Of a stretch of 64,000 bases of DNA, positions 1 through 10,490 are shown piece after piece (the first letter of the stretch is position 1; each line of letters begins with the position of its first letter). The translations under genes were made by a program, and so were the position numbers. The notes under the pieces were generated by a model that was given only the letters and a program-made list of their open reading frames with translations, made no database searches and was not told the origin of the DNA. This DNA comes from Rhabdophis nuchalis (lineage: Eukaryota; Chordata; Lepidosauria; Squamata; Natricidae): positions 101,045,875-101,109,874 of the forward strand of contig CM077644.1 of the NCBI GenBank assembly GCA_039707465.1, in the 5' to 3' direction.

Positions 1-125
1 ATGTAAGATTGAGAGGTGTCCAAAGCCGAAAACACCAGCCTGAAGATGGCAAGTGAGACCTCGCCGAAACGTTGCCAAGACAATCTCAATCTTACACGGG
101 AAAAGACCCAAATACAAGAAGACCA
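1..125. mobile_element. Penelope-like element fragment, window-edge copy
   Basis: The segment carries GCCTGAAGATGGCAAG, then CTCGCCGAAACGTTGCC and CAATCTCAATCTTACACGGG, wording I recognise from the terminal part of Penelope-like elements in reptiles. The CTGAAGA...GCCGAAAC arrangement resembles a decayed hammerhead core (the family's ends carry hammerhead motifs), but the core has a substitution and I do not claim it is active. It runs straight into the GATA/GACA tract that follows. Confidence 0.5.
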
Positions 126-288
<163 letters not shown>

Positions 289-1630
289 GGGAGAGGCAGG
301 GAGGGTGGATAGAAAGAAAGAGAGAAATGATAGACAGGCAGACATAGATGAGAGAGAGATATGAAAGATTAATAGATGGGAGGGAGAGAGAGAGATGATA
401 GATTCAGACAGACGGGCACCTTGGCTCACATAGCCTTTCTAACTGTACCTTCAAAGCTGAAGCAATTTAACATTGAGCCATTTCCGAATGAATGTAGGTA
501 ATATATAAATTAAGATTTTCTTATTACTTTAAAAAAAAATTAACCAAAAAATAATTGATCCTTTCTTTCCTTTTTGTTACTTTTATTACTGCTGGGAGGA
601 CATCTGCTGTTCTACCCATATGAAGGTTCTTGCACCTTGAGAATAAATTCCTTCTCCTCTACCTGGGATTTTGACTAATTCAGGTCCTGATCTTCCCAGA
701 AGCTTGTTGCAGAAGGTCTCTCCATTTTGAATGACCTCATAAATATATATTGAATTTTAACTTATAAAGGTAAAACCATTTTCCAGGCATTTAGATGGTT
801 TGAGGGCTGGTTAGGAGAAACGGTCCTAGAAGAACTTTTCTTTCGGGCAGCTAATTAGTTCATAAATCAACATGTCTAAGTAGGGTGCAGATTACCCTAA
901 AGCCAGGCCATGGTGAATTGCCATGGGTGTCACTGCACTTTAAAGATCTTTTTACCTCTCTTTAATGTGCCATTCCACTCGGACTGTTCACTTTCCTCTA
1001 ACAATTTAGTTAAGCACTTAGTGGGAACTCACCAGGTTTGTATTCTGGCTCCTAAAATTTCAGCTCTCTGGAGGCTTCTGTTGTAGGAGCTCCTTTTCTT
1101 TAATCTAGCTCATTCCATCTCATTCCATCTCATTCCATCTCATTCCATCTTTGTGCACAGCCCTTGATATAAATGTAAGACTTTATATCCAAAAGCACTG
1201 TCTCCAATGGAGAATTCAAAACTTTGCACAGAACAGCAAGAAAATGGGTAAGACGTTTTAATAGTTATGTATTATTGCTGGGGCAGATGACTTCCGCCCA
1301 TACAAAAATTGCTGAACTGTTTCTATTAAAAATTCTATCAAACGTTCTGTCTCTTGCTTCGAAAGAGGTCAAAACAGAGATAACAAAAGGGCTTATTATG
1401 AAGGAAAAATTGGATGTCCACAGATACGCTAGGTGTACCTGCTAATAGCTGTTAAAAACACTTCTATCCTCTTCTTCCTTGACATAAACTGGCAGCTCAA
1501 AACTTGTTTTATCTACCATTTCAACCCAACCTTCAAATCTGCACCAAACCAGGAGCCTTTTAAGGTACATTGTAATATTGTCCAATATTGACAATATCAA
1601 TAGGGAACTTTGGACTATAGCTAGGACAGT

Positions 1631-1633
<3 letters not shown>
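289..1633. other. Intergenic stretch; short (CATTCCATCT)n repeat
   Basis: No gene is visible. A 10-base unit CATTCCATCT is repeated four times without error at 1111-1150. A 73-codon ORF at 1224-1445 has no recognisable domain and is not called. Confidence 0.6.
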
Positions 1634-1664
<31 letters not shown>

Positions 1665-2597
1665 TTTTTAATTTGTTGACCGCTCCCTCTCCCCGTAGGG
1701 ACTCGGAGCGGTGCACAGGGAAAAACTAAAACAATAAATATACAGACATATTAAAACAAATTAAACAATACCTGTGCTAAAAATACCCCATTTACATACT
1801 AAAATTCCCAATTAACAACTAAAACCCCATAGAGAGAGACTACCCTAGGCCGGCCAAGCAGAAAAGATATGTTTTTAATTTTAGACGGAAGGAGCGGAGG
1901 TCCGTGGTCGTTCTAATATCGGGGGGAAGGTCGTTCCAGAGGGCTGGGCCCACCACAGAGAGAGCCCTTCCCCTGGGCGTCGCCCACTGACAAAGTCTAG
2001 TGGACGGCACCCGGAGAAGTCCCTCTCTGTGGGAGCGAATCGGCCGTGAGGATGTGTGAGGCAGGATCTGATCCCGCAAATAGCTAGGTCCCGAGCCATG
2101 GAGTGCTTTAAAGATGATGACTAACACCTTGAAGCGCACCCGGAAGACAACAGGCAGCCAGTGCAGCTCGCGCAGGAGCGGTGTTATATGGGTAAACCTA
2201 GAAGTTCCCAGAATTGCCCGCGCGGCTGCATTCTGGACCATCTGAAGTCTCCGGGTGCACCTCAAGGGGAGCACTGTGTAGAGAGAGTTGCAATAGTCCA
2301 GTCGGGATGTCACGAGAGCATGAGTGACTGTGCGAAGGGCATCCCGATCCAATAGGGGGAGCAACTGGCGAACCAGGCGAACCTGGTAAAACGCCCTCCT
2401 AGCCACGGCTGTCACTTGATCTTCCATGGACAGCCGGGCATCTAGAAGGACACCCAAGTTGCGCGCCCCATCCACAGGGGCAAGATGTTCGCCCCCTATG
2501 GCCAGCGATGGGGTCAGCTGGTTGAATCGGGCAGCTGGAAACCACAGCCACTTGGTCTTGGTCGGGTTGAGCTTGAGTCCGTTACTTCCCATCCAGA
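1634..2597 (-). mobile_element. L2-clade LINE, 5'-truncated copy
   Basis: Minus-strand 3' part of the same LINE family as the full-length copy at 27852-32668. The coding part (1840-2592) is open for 250 codons and starts in the region just after the reverse-transcriptase YADD motif (GSNGLKLNPTKTKWLW), running to the conserved C-terminal end ...FCLAGLG and stop. The 3' tail is (AAT)n at 1634-1663. Homology stops at about 2597, the truncation point. Confidence 0.88.
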
Positions 2598-2814
2598 GAG
2601 AAATAAAACTCAGTTACTACCCATACAACTGTCACTTTCAATTCAGAGAGTTTTAACTGATGTGTATAAACCTCACTGAATCACAATATTAAAATAATGA
2701 GAGAATGGCAAAATTACCACCAATTCTGTTGAATTCACCCGGGGACATCCCTACTCATACTGACACTAAATAGCACCAATTTGATGAGAACAATATAAGA
2801 ATAATCAGCCATGC

Positions 2815-3225
2815 TACTACCTGCCACTTTTGCAAGTTTATCAAAGCCTGGCACTCCACAAGCAATTCCACCTACAGATGCATCGACCTACAACCAGCCG
2901 ATGAACCCCTCAGAATTCAAATCAACCGCACACCAACCCTCAACCAACCTATGTAACAACCAGCACTTTAACTCCCAATGACCCTTTATATGACATGACT
3001 GACCCATCGCAAGACCCATCACAAGACCCACACCTGACCCATCACATGACCTTCACCTGATGTGACGTCTCTAGCATAAGACGAGACCTACTGACCACAC
3101 AAAGCCCTTATAAGCAGAAGAAAACTGACTTCCCCTAAATTCCACTGAAGATGTTACCTGGATTGCTAAAGAAACTTTTTGAAACCAACCCACAAGCTCA
3201 GAGCACAAACCTCTACCCTCATCAC
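2815..3225 (+). mobile_element. Penelope-like element remnant
   Basis: Degenerate sequence with CACTGAAGATGTTACCT at 3143-3159, a decayed GAAAC-type element and AACCCACAAGCTCAGAG at 3187-3203, a combination seen at the ends of Penelope-like elements. The preceding part has many CCCATCA/GACCCA short repeats. No reading frame survives. Confidence 0.45.
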
Positions 3226-4489
3226 ACTTAATTGCAATGAGCTTGAACTTCTACACAATGTAGTCTTCAGAACAAGAAGTCATGAAGGGAATGACCTGGT
3301 TACTTAGGAAGAACAGATAATTCTCACTTCTGTCCTTCACGCTTTCCATTTCCCAGAGTTCCTCCATCTCAGTCCAACATAATAATTTCACCTCAGTTGT
3401 AGGTTCCATAGGGCCTTTCCCTCCTTGTTAAAATATATATGTATATATAGAACACATTAATATTCATCCTTCCCCTACATGGTTAATAGTCCCTTGATGT
3501 CATTTAGAATGAGATGCCAGCAAGGTCGCTAGGATTAAACTTCAACCTGCCTACTTGGTGGAGTATTTGATATGAGAGATGCCTACGTCTTGTGTCTAGG
3601 ATTTCACTAGAGAATAATCAAGAACATCAGTAATTAATACTCCCTCGCTCTTCCATTCCTGTATCACAGGAAGGGAAGGCAGAGAGGAGAACAGGAGATG
3701 TGCCAGACTGCAATTCAAAACTTCCCTGTTTTAAGGCATTGTCACACTGGATGTGAGACAGTCCCAGCCACTTCTGCTCATCTTTTCATCCATGCTCATC
3801 TACCTTCTTCCTGAAGCAAACAGGACCCAGAAATGCTGCTCATTAAGCAGGAGAGGTGGGCTGGTCAAAGGAACCAGAGGGAGAAAAAAGAACCAGAGAA
3901 TAGAATCACCGCTGCCTCATCTCCAAATTCCACTGCAGATTTAAAAATAGATTGTGACCTTGAAGGAAGGTGCCCACAGAACATTTTGCAGACAACATTT
4001 TGACAGCACTATGCAACACATTTGAAGAAAGTGTTAACATGTTTAAAAAGAGACACCTCCCAGTTGATTGTTCAGTGGCACATTTCTTTTAGCAGGTTAT
4101 CTGAAATCGTTGTTTCAAGCATACATTTTGGAAAGCATCACACAAGCAAATCTCAGGTTGTCATGCAGAGACGGAACTGTTTTCTTTATCAGCTCTGTAG
4201 GTCATAAATCTACATAGACAATGCTTTCCCCACCCTCTTTTTCCACTGTTTCTTCTTTCCCACCCAATGTAAGGCATAGCTAGAGTCTGGTTTTGTTAAC
4301 AGGTGGAATGCAGGGGCACACACAATATAACTCAGTAGCAGAACATGGCTTACATGGGTAAACTCCCATGCATGTCCAGAAAACAGGTTTGACAACATTT
4401 TGGATTCCTTTCCAAAAATATGTTTCAGAGTGTAACATATAATAAGTCTGTTGAAGACAGACATAATGCCTGTCTTCAACTTTTTAGGA
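3226..4489. other. Intergenic stretch, nothing recognised
   Basis: I see no conserved coding region, RNA gene or known repeat. Short ORFs here (63 to 89 codons) have no recognisable domains. Confidence 0.5.
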
Positions 4490-4798
4490 CAGGGGTGTCA
4501 AACTCAAAGGCCAGGGACCAGATCCAGCCCACTGGGTGCTTAGATCTGGCCTGCAGGGCCACCCTGGAAATAGCGAAGGACCAGTCCACAGTGCCTCTGC
4601 CAGCAAAAAAGGCACTGCCAAGCTCTGTTTTCACTGGCAGAGGGTTGCGGGAGGCCGTTGCAGCCAAAAATGAAGTCCAGGAGCCTGTTTTCGCTGGCAG
4701 AGCACTCGGGCCACCCCAGGTACCACCTGACACAAGTGACACCATGCCTGCCCTGGCCACACCCACCCAGGTCAAACACAACCCTGATGCTGCCGTGG
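4490..4798 (+). mobile_element. hAT-type MITE, CAGGGGTGTCAAAC family
   Basis: Begins CAGGGGTGTCAAACTC and is flanked by a perfect 8-bp duplication TTTTAGGA (4482-4489 and 4799-4806). The right end lacks the usual GACACCCCT terminus, so the copy seems to have lost its right inverted repeat. ORFs across it on both strands are by-products. Confidence 0.75.
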
Positions 4799-4806
4799 TT
4801 TTAGGA

Positions 4807-5867
4807 CTTCTACACCTGTATGAGCCAGGAGAAAGACATAGCTGCTTTAAAAGAAGCAATACTGATAGACCCAAATGTTCTGAACCACATTTTTTGAATC
4901 AGATCCAAAATCCTACCAAGTAGAAATAGGAACATCCTAGATTCTGAAACAATGCCATTGCTCTGTGTAGTTGAAGGGTGGAGAACCAAGGCCAACCAGA
5001 GGTTGTTCCCAGGATTCTTCAACATCAGTTCAGCTGCCTGGGATAGTTCAAGATTGTCAGCAGTAGCTGGAAAACCATGATTTCTTTCCTGCATAAATAG
5101 TAATTTATGGAGAAAGCTGTAACCCAGCTATATGTAACTTACGAATCAGGAAGCAGAAGTTACCCAAACAAATTAGTCCCCCACAGAGTAAATGGACAGT
5201 GAACAGGAACAAAAGTAATTTATGAACAAAATAACTGTCAATCAACTGTCTCCAACAAGTTTATTTCTCCCAATGGCCATTCCTGCCTAACAATTAGGTT
5301 AGCTGGAATTCTTGTTTACTCTCTTATAGCCCAACTTTTAAAGGGGGAACACTATAGCAATCGCAGCCTACATCTGAATTGGTTTGAAGCCATAAGGTGG
5401 GAAAATAGTGATTTAATGAAAGGCAGAAATAACTCCAGCAGTGTGTTCTTTTTCCCAATCTGTTTTTTCTCTTTCTTTTGTTTTTTCCCCAGGGCATTTG
5501 TTCTATTCATTGTGCATTATACAATTTCAATGTAAAAAGTATCTTTTTTCAAGCATTCCCATTGCTACTGAGCTACTACTGACAAATGTCTTAATTTGGA
5601 AAGCAAGGCTGTTTCAATCCAGGGAGAGAGCCAGGCTTTCCAAATGAAGTTGTTGCTTTCGCCAACCCATTTCACATTCAACTGCAGTTGTTGCTTCTCT
5701 TCCCATCCCTTCATGTAATCCATGTGTGAACATGGCATACTTTCTCTGCAACCTTTTCTCCAATCCTACCGTGGGATTAGGTGTCTAGTTTGAAATGATT
5801 GCAAGGCAAAACATATAAAAGAAAACAATGATAATCTTTATTTTACTATGTTGCAAAGAAGGTGTAG
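4807..5867. other. Intergenic stretch, nothing recognised
   Basis: No gene, RNA or known repeat seen. Small ORFs lack any domain. Confidence 0.5.
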
Positions 5868-6110
5868 AGCAATAGCACTTAGACTTATATAGCACTTTAC
5901 AATGCTTTACAGGCTTCTCTAAGTGGTTTCCAGAGTCAGCATATTGCCCCCAACAACCCGGGTCCTCGTTTTACTCACCTCGTAAGGACGGAAGGCTGAG
6001 TCAACCTTGAGCCTGGTGAGATTTGAACTGCCAAATTACAGGCAGTCGGGAGTCAATGGAAGTAGCCTGCAGTACTTGCACTCTAACCACTGCTCTACTG
6101 TGGCTCTGCA
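5868..6110 (+). mobile_element. CR1-L3/Snake1-like interspersed repeat
   Basis: Starts at AGCAATAGCACTTAGACTTATATA and continues through TCAGCATATTGCCCCCAACA, GGAAGGCTGAGTCAACCTTG and a tail ending CTCTAACCACTGCTCTAC. Three other copies lie at 44462-44718, 45418-45617 and 49208-49650. The AGCAAT-rich end resembles the microsatellite tail described for the snake CR1-L3 (Snake1) element; the family name is from memory. Confidence 0.7.
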
Positions 6111-6111
6111 C

Positions 6112-6503
6112 CAGTGGTGGGATTCAAACTTTTTTATTGTTTCTGTGGGCATGGTTTGGTGGGCTTGGTGGGAAGGATACTATAAAATCTTCATTCCCTC
6201 TGCACTCCAGGGGAGTGTGGTTCTGCACCAGTGGTGGATTCAAACTTTTTTATTATTTCTGTGGGCATGGCTTGGTGGGCGTGGCATGGCTTGGTGGGCG
6301 TGGCAGGGGAAGGATACTATAAAATCTTCATTCCCTCCACACTCCAGGGGAAGGTTACTGCAAAATCCCTATTTCCTCCCAATCAGCTGGGACTTGAGAG
6401 GCAGAGAATAGATGGGGGTGGGGCCAGCCAGAGGTGGTATTTACCAGTTCTCTGAACTACCGGTTCTCCAGAACTGGTCAGACCCTGTTGAATACCACCT
6501 CTG
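6112..6503 (+). mobile_element. hAT-type MITE, CAGTGGTGGGATT family, with internal duplication
   Basis: Left end CAGTGGTGGGATTCAAAC at 6112, right end GAATACCACCTCTG at 6490-6503. The left ~117 bases are present twice (6112-6228 and 6229 onward, both starting CAGTGGTGG). It sits directly against the CR1-like repeat on its left. The flanking 8 bases (CTCTGCAC / CTCTATGC) match only in part. Confidence 0.75.
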
Positions 6504-7375
6504 CTCTATGCCACCATATCTGTATCATGTACTTGCAGGTACAGTGGGCACACCTTAAGCCATCAATATACTTTCTTTATATTGCCTCAGGTTTACCTTC
6601 CACCTTTTCCTCATTGGCTGAGTATTCAGGCCATCACAATCTATCCGAGGTGCCTAAAATGAAAACATTCTTCCCTACCCCTTATTTACAATTCATCTTT
6701 AGTAGCTATTGGTTTCTGGGATTGTCTCTAAGTCAACCACCATGCCAGCAAATTCTAGCTAAAATCAGTTTTGAACTTACCAGGGGCCTCTCGTCCCTTT
6801 GTTCCCACACGCAGCTTTCGGCTTGAGCAACATTTATGAGATTAGATAATTTACACAGCGTATTTTTTTTAAAGATTAGTCTGTCCTTTTACAATTTCTG
6901 TAAAAACAATAAACTCCTTTCTCCTTTCCCACACTACCAAACCATTCTCTATTAATGTATGCTATTATTGTGAGACCACCATTCAGCCATTAAGGGAGTG
7001 GGCTGGCTTTCCTGCAAATGCCTGATAAGCTGTCAAGAGCAGATGTGGGAGAGCAAAGGCTACATCCAATGAAGCTCCTGGCAGTTAGTCTCTTTCTTCG
7101 CCTTCAAACTGAAGTCTAGTTTTCATTTTGAAGCAAGTGGCATCATTACCTCTGAAGGCCGAGCTGCCTGTGTTAGCAAAAAAAAAAAAAAAGTGGAGCT
7201 CAAATCACAAGAGGAGCCATCATTGAATAATTACATCAGCCAGTCTCTCTGCATGTATGAATTTTTCAATATAGTGAAGCTATATAAAAACAAACCAAAA
7301 ATAGATCTATTTTTTTTAAAGCAATTACATTTCAAAAAATGGAAGAATATTTGTAGCGCAAAGTTGAACTGTGGG
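6504..7375. other. Intergenic stretch, nothing recognised
   Basis: No gene or repeat recognised apart from a 14-base A run near 7180. Confidence 0.5.
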
Positions 7376-7600
7376 GGACCTTAGTGCTCTCTGAACTTGG
7401 TGGTTTCCTTGCAGACATTTCATTACCAGATTAGATAACCAATCTCATTGTAATTTTATTACAATATTATTACAATGACAATAAAGATTATTATTATTAT
7501 TATAACATCATCAGGGCTCTGATTATAAGCACATTGACGTTACCCAGTTTATCTGCAAAAAACCCACCAAGCTCATAGAGCAACGAAGATCCCACATTTC
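7376..7600 (+). mobile_element. Penelope-like fragment split by a short A/T-tailed insert
   Basis: ACTTGGTGGTTTCCTTGCAG then ACATTTCATTACCAGATTAG (7394-7433) and ACATCATCAGGGCTCTGATT (7505-7524) belong to a Penelope-type end. Between them sits about 65 bp ending ACAATGACAATAAAG plus (ATT)n, which looks like an inserted retroposon 3' end. A similar ACAATGACAACAAAGG motif occurs at 41849-41864. Confidence 0.5.
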
Positions 7601-8634
7601 AAAAACTGACAAAATACAAATTAACATAAAAGAAAAACAGAAGAAGGGTTAAAAGGGAAAAGTTAAAAACAAATATATAAAAGAAAACTTTTATCAGTAC
7701 AGAGACAATTATAAAATAAAGCAACCTCTCTCTGTTTAAATAAGTAATATCAGTACCTAAAAAACCTTTAAGTTATTAATGACCAATATTTTAAAAAACC
7801 AATATTCATATATTCTTAAATTTTAATCAACGTATAAAAACCTGTTAACTATAAATAGATAATAACCACATATTTAACAATCCATAATATTTATCTAGTC
7901 AAATCAAATCTAATCTTCCAATCCCAAAGACAAAGCTTCATTTTAATCCCTTTCCCGTAGGCAATCTAGCAGTGGTCTACAAGCCACCGCCCCCAAATCA
8001 GATTGTTGTCTCTAATCAAAGCAGTCAATTTTACTATCCCTGCTAACACCATCAATTTCAAAATCCATTCTAGTGTGGATACATGCCCCTTTTTCCTTCT
8101 GTAAGCATATAATAGCCTTGCAGCTGATGTCATATATACTACATAAAAACAGGTTTCCTTTGCAGCTATTTATTTGCCATCTCTAAAAGAAAAGATTCAG
8201 CTTTCCATTTTCAAAATGTTCTGAGCTAAATTCCATATGATTCCAAAACTCATAGTCATTTCATATTTTTAAAACTTTGGATTGACTTCTTGAAGGGCTT
8301 GTCCATACATGAGTGTGTTCAAGAAAACAATATTTCATCTGGGATCTGCCAGCAAAGCAACTTGGGATGCAAGCTCCCAGAATTTTTGAAAATTGCCTCT
8401 GGACTTCCAGAAGGACCACCTCACTTTCAGTTATAGTCTTTGTGAAGGATTTGCACAGCCCTAATTTTTACTTCCAAAAGGATATTGCTCAAAGCTACTT
8501 ACAAAACTGAAAAAAAACATGAAAAAAATGATCAAACTCAAAGCAGTAGCAAAGAAATAAAGTGAATCAACAGACTCCTTCCCATATATTGATAAATAGA
8601 TCAAACAACAGCAGAATAAAATGTTTGCTTAGAA
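7601..8634. other. A/T-rich intergenic stretch, nothing recognised
   Basis: No gene seen; A/T-rich low-complexity runs dominate 7600-7900. Confidence 0.5.
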
Positions 8635-8992
8635 CAGGGGTGTTAAACACAAGGCCTGGGGGTCAGATCCAGCTGGCGATGTTGGATCCAGCCCGTGATA
8701 TGGTAGGATCCAGTGACAGGGCAGTCCTGAAAAATGTTAAAGGGCCAGCCCATGTCTCTTTCACTTAGTCTACCAATGCGAAGAGGAAACATCAGGTCAA
8801 TGTGGCTTCAGCCTGGTCTACCCAATGGAAAGAGGAAGCATGCCAACAATTTGCGGAGTGGTGTCAAGTTGGCCATGCCCACCCAGTTGGCCATGCCCCA
8901 TGAGTGGTGTCAAGCTGGCCATGCCCACCCAGTCACCTCAGGTTAACCACAGCCTTGATGTGCCCCTCAATGAAAGTGAATATGACACCCCT
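8635..8992 (+). mobile_element. hAT-type MITE, CAGGGGTGTCAAAC family
   Basis: Left end CAGGGGTGTTAAACAC, right end ATATGACACCCCT (inverted). Flanks GCTTAGAA (8627-8634) and GCTTAAAA (8993-9000) agree at 7 of 8 positions, as expected of an aged 8-bp target duplication. Confidence 0.82.
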
Positions 8993-9099
8993 GCTTAAAA
9001 GGATTTCTCTTTGCTTGTCAAAAGACTATAAGACACACCATGAATGAAGCTTTGGAGGTTGAAGACATATTAAAAATGATTCCGGCCATGTTCTTAAAG

Positions 9100-9852
9100 G
9101 TGTTTTTCAGCCAGGGCATCAAGAAGTGTGGATTTCAACTCCCAGAATTCCTCAGCCATCATGCTCGTTGATTTTATTTTTATTTTTTTATTTCGAATTT
9201 ATATACCGCCCTATTCTCCGTGTTAGGACTCAGGGTGGTGCACAGAAAAGGTAAAAACCACAATACATACATATAATATAAAACAAAATTAAATAGTAAA
9301 TTCTGTGCTAAAAAATTTAAAATCACTAAAATATTAATTTTAAAATTCAACCCTTAATCTATGCCAGGCCGGCCAGATGGAAAAAATGTGTTTTAAGCAT
9401 CCGATGGAAGAGGCGTAGGTCAGTGATGGTGCAAAGATCGGGGGGCAGGTCGTTCCAGAGGGCCGGACCCGCCACAGAGAAGGCCCTTCCCCCGGAAGTC
9501 GCCAGCCGGCATTGACCAGCAGACGGCACCCTGAGGAGGCCCTCCCTGTGTGAAAGCGGACAGGTCGAAGGGAGGTGTATGGTAGGAGGCGGTCTCACAA
9601 ATAACCAGGACCCGTGCCATGGAGCGCTTTGAAGATGGTGATTAACACCTTGAAGCGCACCCGGTAGACCACCAGCAGCCAGTGCAGCTCGCGCAGGAGA
9701 GGTGTTACCCGGGATTACCATGAGACTCCCAGAATCCCCCACGTGGCCGCATTCTGGACCAGCTGGAGTCTCCGGGTGCATCTCAAGGGGTGCCCCAAGT
9801 AGAGAACTTGAAGTCCACACATCTTAAAGTGTGCTTGGGTTGAGAAACACTG
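9100..9852. mobile_element. Palindromic MITE split by an L2 insertion
   Basis: Left arm GTGTTTTTCAGCC...AACTCCCAGAATTCC and right arm CTTGAAGTCCACACATC...GGTTGAGAAACACTG belong to the palindromic element seen intact at 50629-50763. Flanks TCTTAAAG and TCTTAAAA match at 7 of 8. The centre is replaced by the LINE fragment at 9172-9806. Confidence 0.75.
9172..9806 (-). mobile_element. L2-clade LINE, 5'-truncated copy
   Basis: Minus-strand 3' end of the L2 family: translated parts include REGLLRVPSAGQCRLATSGG and AFSVAGPALWNDLPPD near the C terminus. Frame is broken, so it is a dead fragment. The 3' tail is T/A-rich (TTTTATTTTTATTTTTT on the plus strand). Confidence 0.85.
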
Positions 9853-9949
9853 TCTTAAAAGATTAACAGATTCTGGAGAAGACAGTCTTTCAAATTTTAC
9901 TAGGTTCATGCATATTCTCCTTGGCTTTTTTCCATGGCAGGCATACCCA

Positions 9950-10020
9950 TATTTCAATTTAATTTCAATTTATTCGAATTTCTATACCGCCCTTTCTCCC
10001 TTGCGGGACTCAGGGCGGTG
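9950..10020 (-). mobile_element. L2-clade LINE, short 3' fragment
   Basis: CTATACCGCCCTTTCTCCC and GGGACTCAGGGCGGTG are the terminal part of the L2 3' UTR also seen at 9200, 24040, 43850 and 37380. It stops exactly where the hammerhead-bearing repeat begins. Confidence 0.7.
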
Positions 10021-10271
10021 AATATATATATCTATCCTGGTCTCTTCTAATTTAATTTATTGATCAGCTCATAAAACTAACACACATATCTAAAATATTA
10101 TACAACGTAATTCTTGGCTTGCTGTTTGGATGGTCTCTAGCGATGAGCCGATGAACAGTAAGGGAAACAGTATGTCTCCTCCCTTTAATTGGGGCCTAAT
10201 AACAGGTTGTTGTGAAACAATTACCTATACTAATATACCCTGTCTAAGCTGATGTAATAGGGGAACTGGTT

Positions 10272-10326
10272 TGGCTTAAGTGTGAGGTTCCTCACCTTGC
10301 ATACAACATAGCCCCGGTTCGAATCC
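10272..10326 (+). promoter_or_regulatory. tRNA-like RNA polymerase III A and B boxes
   Basis: A box TGGCTTAAGTG at 10272-10282 and B box GGTTCGAATCC at 10316-10326, spaced as in a tRNA gene (44 bases between starts). The T-stem around the B box pairs poorly, so this is tRNA-derived rather than a tRNA gene. Confidence 0.65.
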
Positions 10327-10339
10327 CAGTAAGGGGTAT

Positions 10340-10386
10340 GGCCAGCTGATGAGAGCTAATAAGCTCGAAATAGATCTATCCTGGTC
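10340..10386 (+). ncRNA. Type-I hammerhead ribozyme
   Basis: All parts of the consensus are present in order. Stem I 3' strand GGCCAG (10340-10345); core CTGATGA (10346-10352); stem II GAGCT (10353-10357), loop AATA, AGCTC (10362-10366), a perfect 5-bp stem; core GAA (10367-10369); stem III ATA, loop GATC, TAT (10370-10379); cleavage base C at 10380; stem I 5' strand CTGGTC (10381-10386), which pairs with GGCCAG through five Watson-Crick pairs and one G-U. Predicted cleavage is between 10380 and 10381. All invariant core bases are intact. Activity is inferred from the fold. Confidence 0.85.
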
Positions 10387-10421
10387 TCTTCTAATTTAAT
10401 TTATTGATCAGCTCATAAAAC

Positions 10422-10422
<1 letters not shown>

Positions 10423-10489
<67 letters not shown>

Positions 10490-10490
10490 T
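10423..10490. repeat. (CA)n(TA)n(TG)n self-complementary microsatellite
   Basis: AACACAC...ATATAT...GTGTGTT forms a 68-base near-perfect palindrome with one mismatch. It is the tail of the hammerhead-bearing repeat. The cysteine/valine and histidine/threonine 'ORF' on the minus strand is an artefact of it. Confidence 0.9.

Larger units (their letters stand above)
10031..10420 (+). mobile_element. Small retroelement with tRNA-like promoter and hammerhead ribozyme
   Basis: The block from TCTATCCTGGTCTCTTCTAA to CATAAAACTAACACAC occurs at 10031-10090 and again from 10375, so a 344-bp unit (10037-10380) is followed by the start of a second unit. Inside lie a tRNA-type A box (TGGCTTAAGTG) and B box (GGTTCGAATCC) 44 bases apart, then a hammerhead fold. 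The repeat ends in a (CA)n tract. It has no reading frame and must depend on another element's enzymes. I cannot name the family; Penelope-like elements and retrozymes are known to carry hammerheads, and a SINE with one is also possible. Confidence 0.75.

Noticed and set aside
1..125. Second hammerhead ribozyme at CTGAAGATGGC...GCCGAAAC
   Set aside because: The core reads CTGAAGA instead of CTGATGA and stem II is offset; at best a decayed relative, so not called.
4420..4923. 167-codon frame at 4420-4923
   Set aside because: It crosses the boundaries of the MITE at 4490-4798 and has an overlapping frame on the other strand; no domain.
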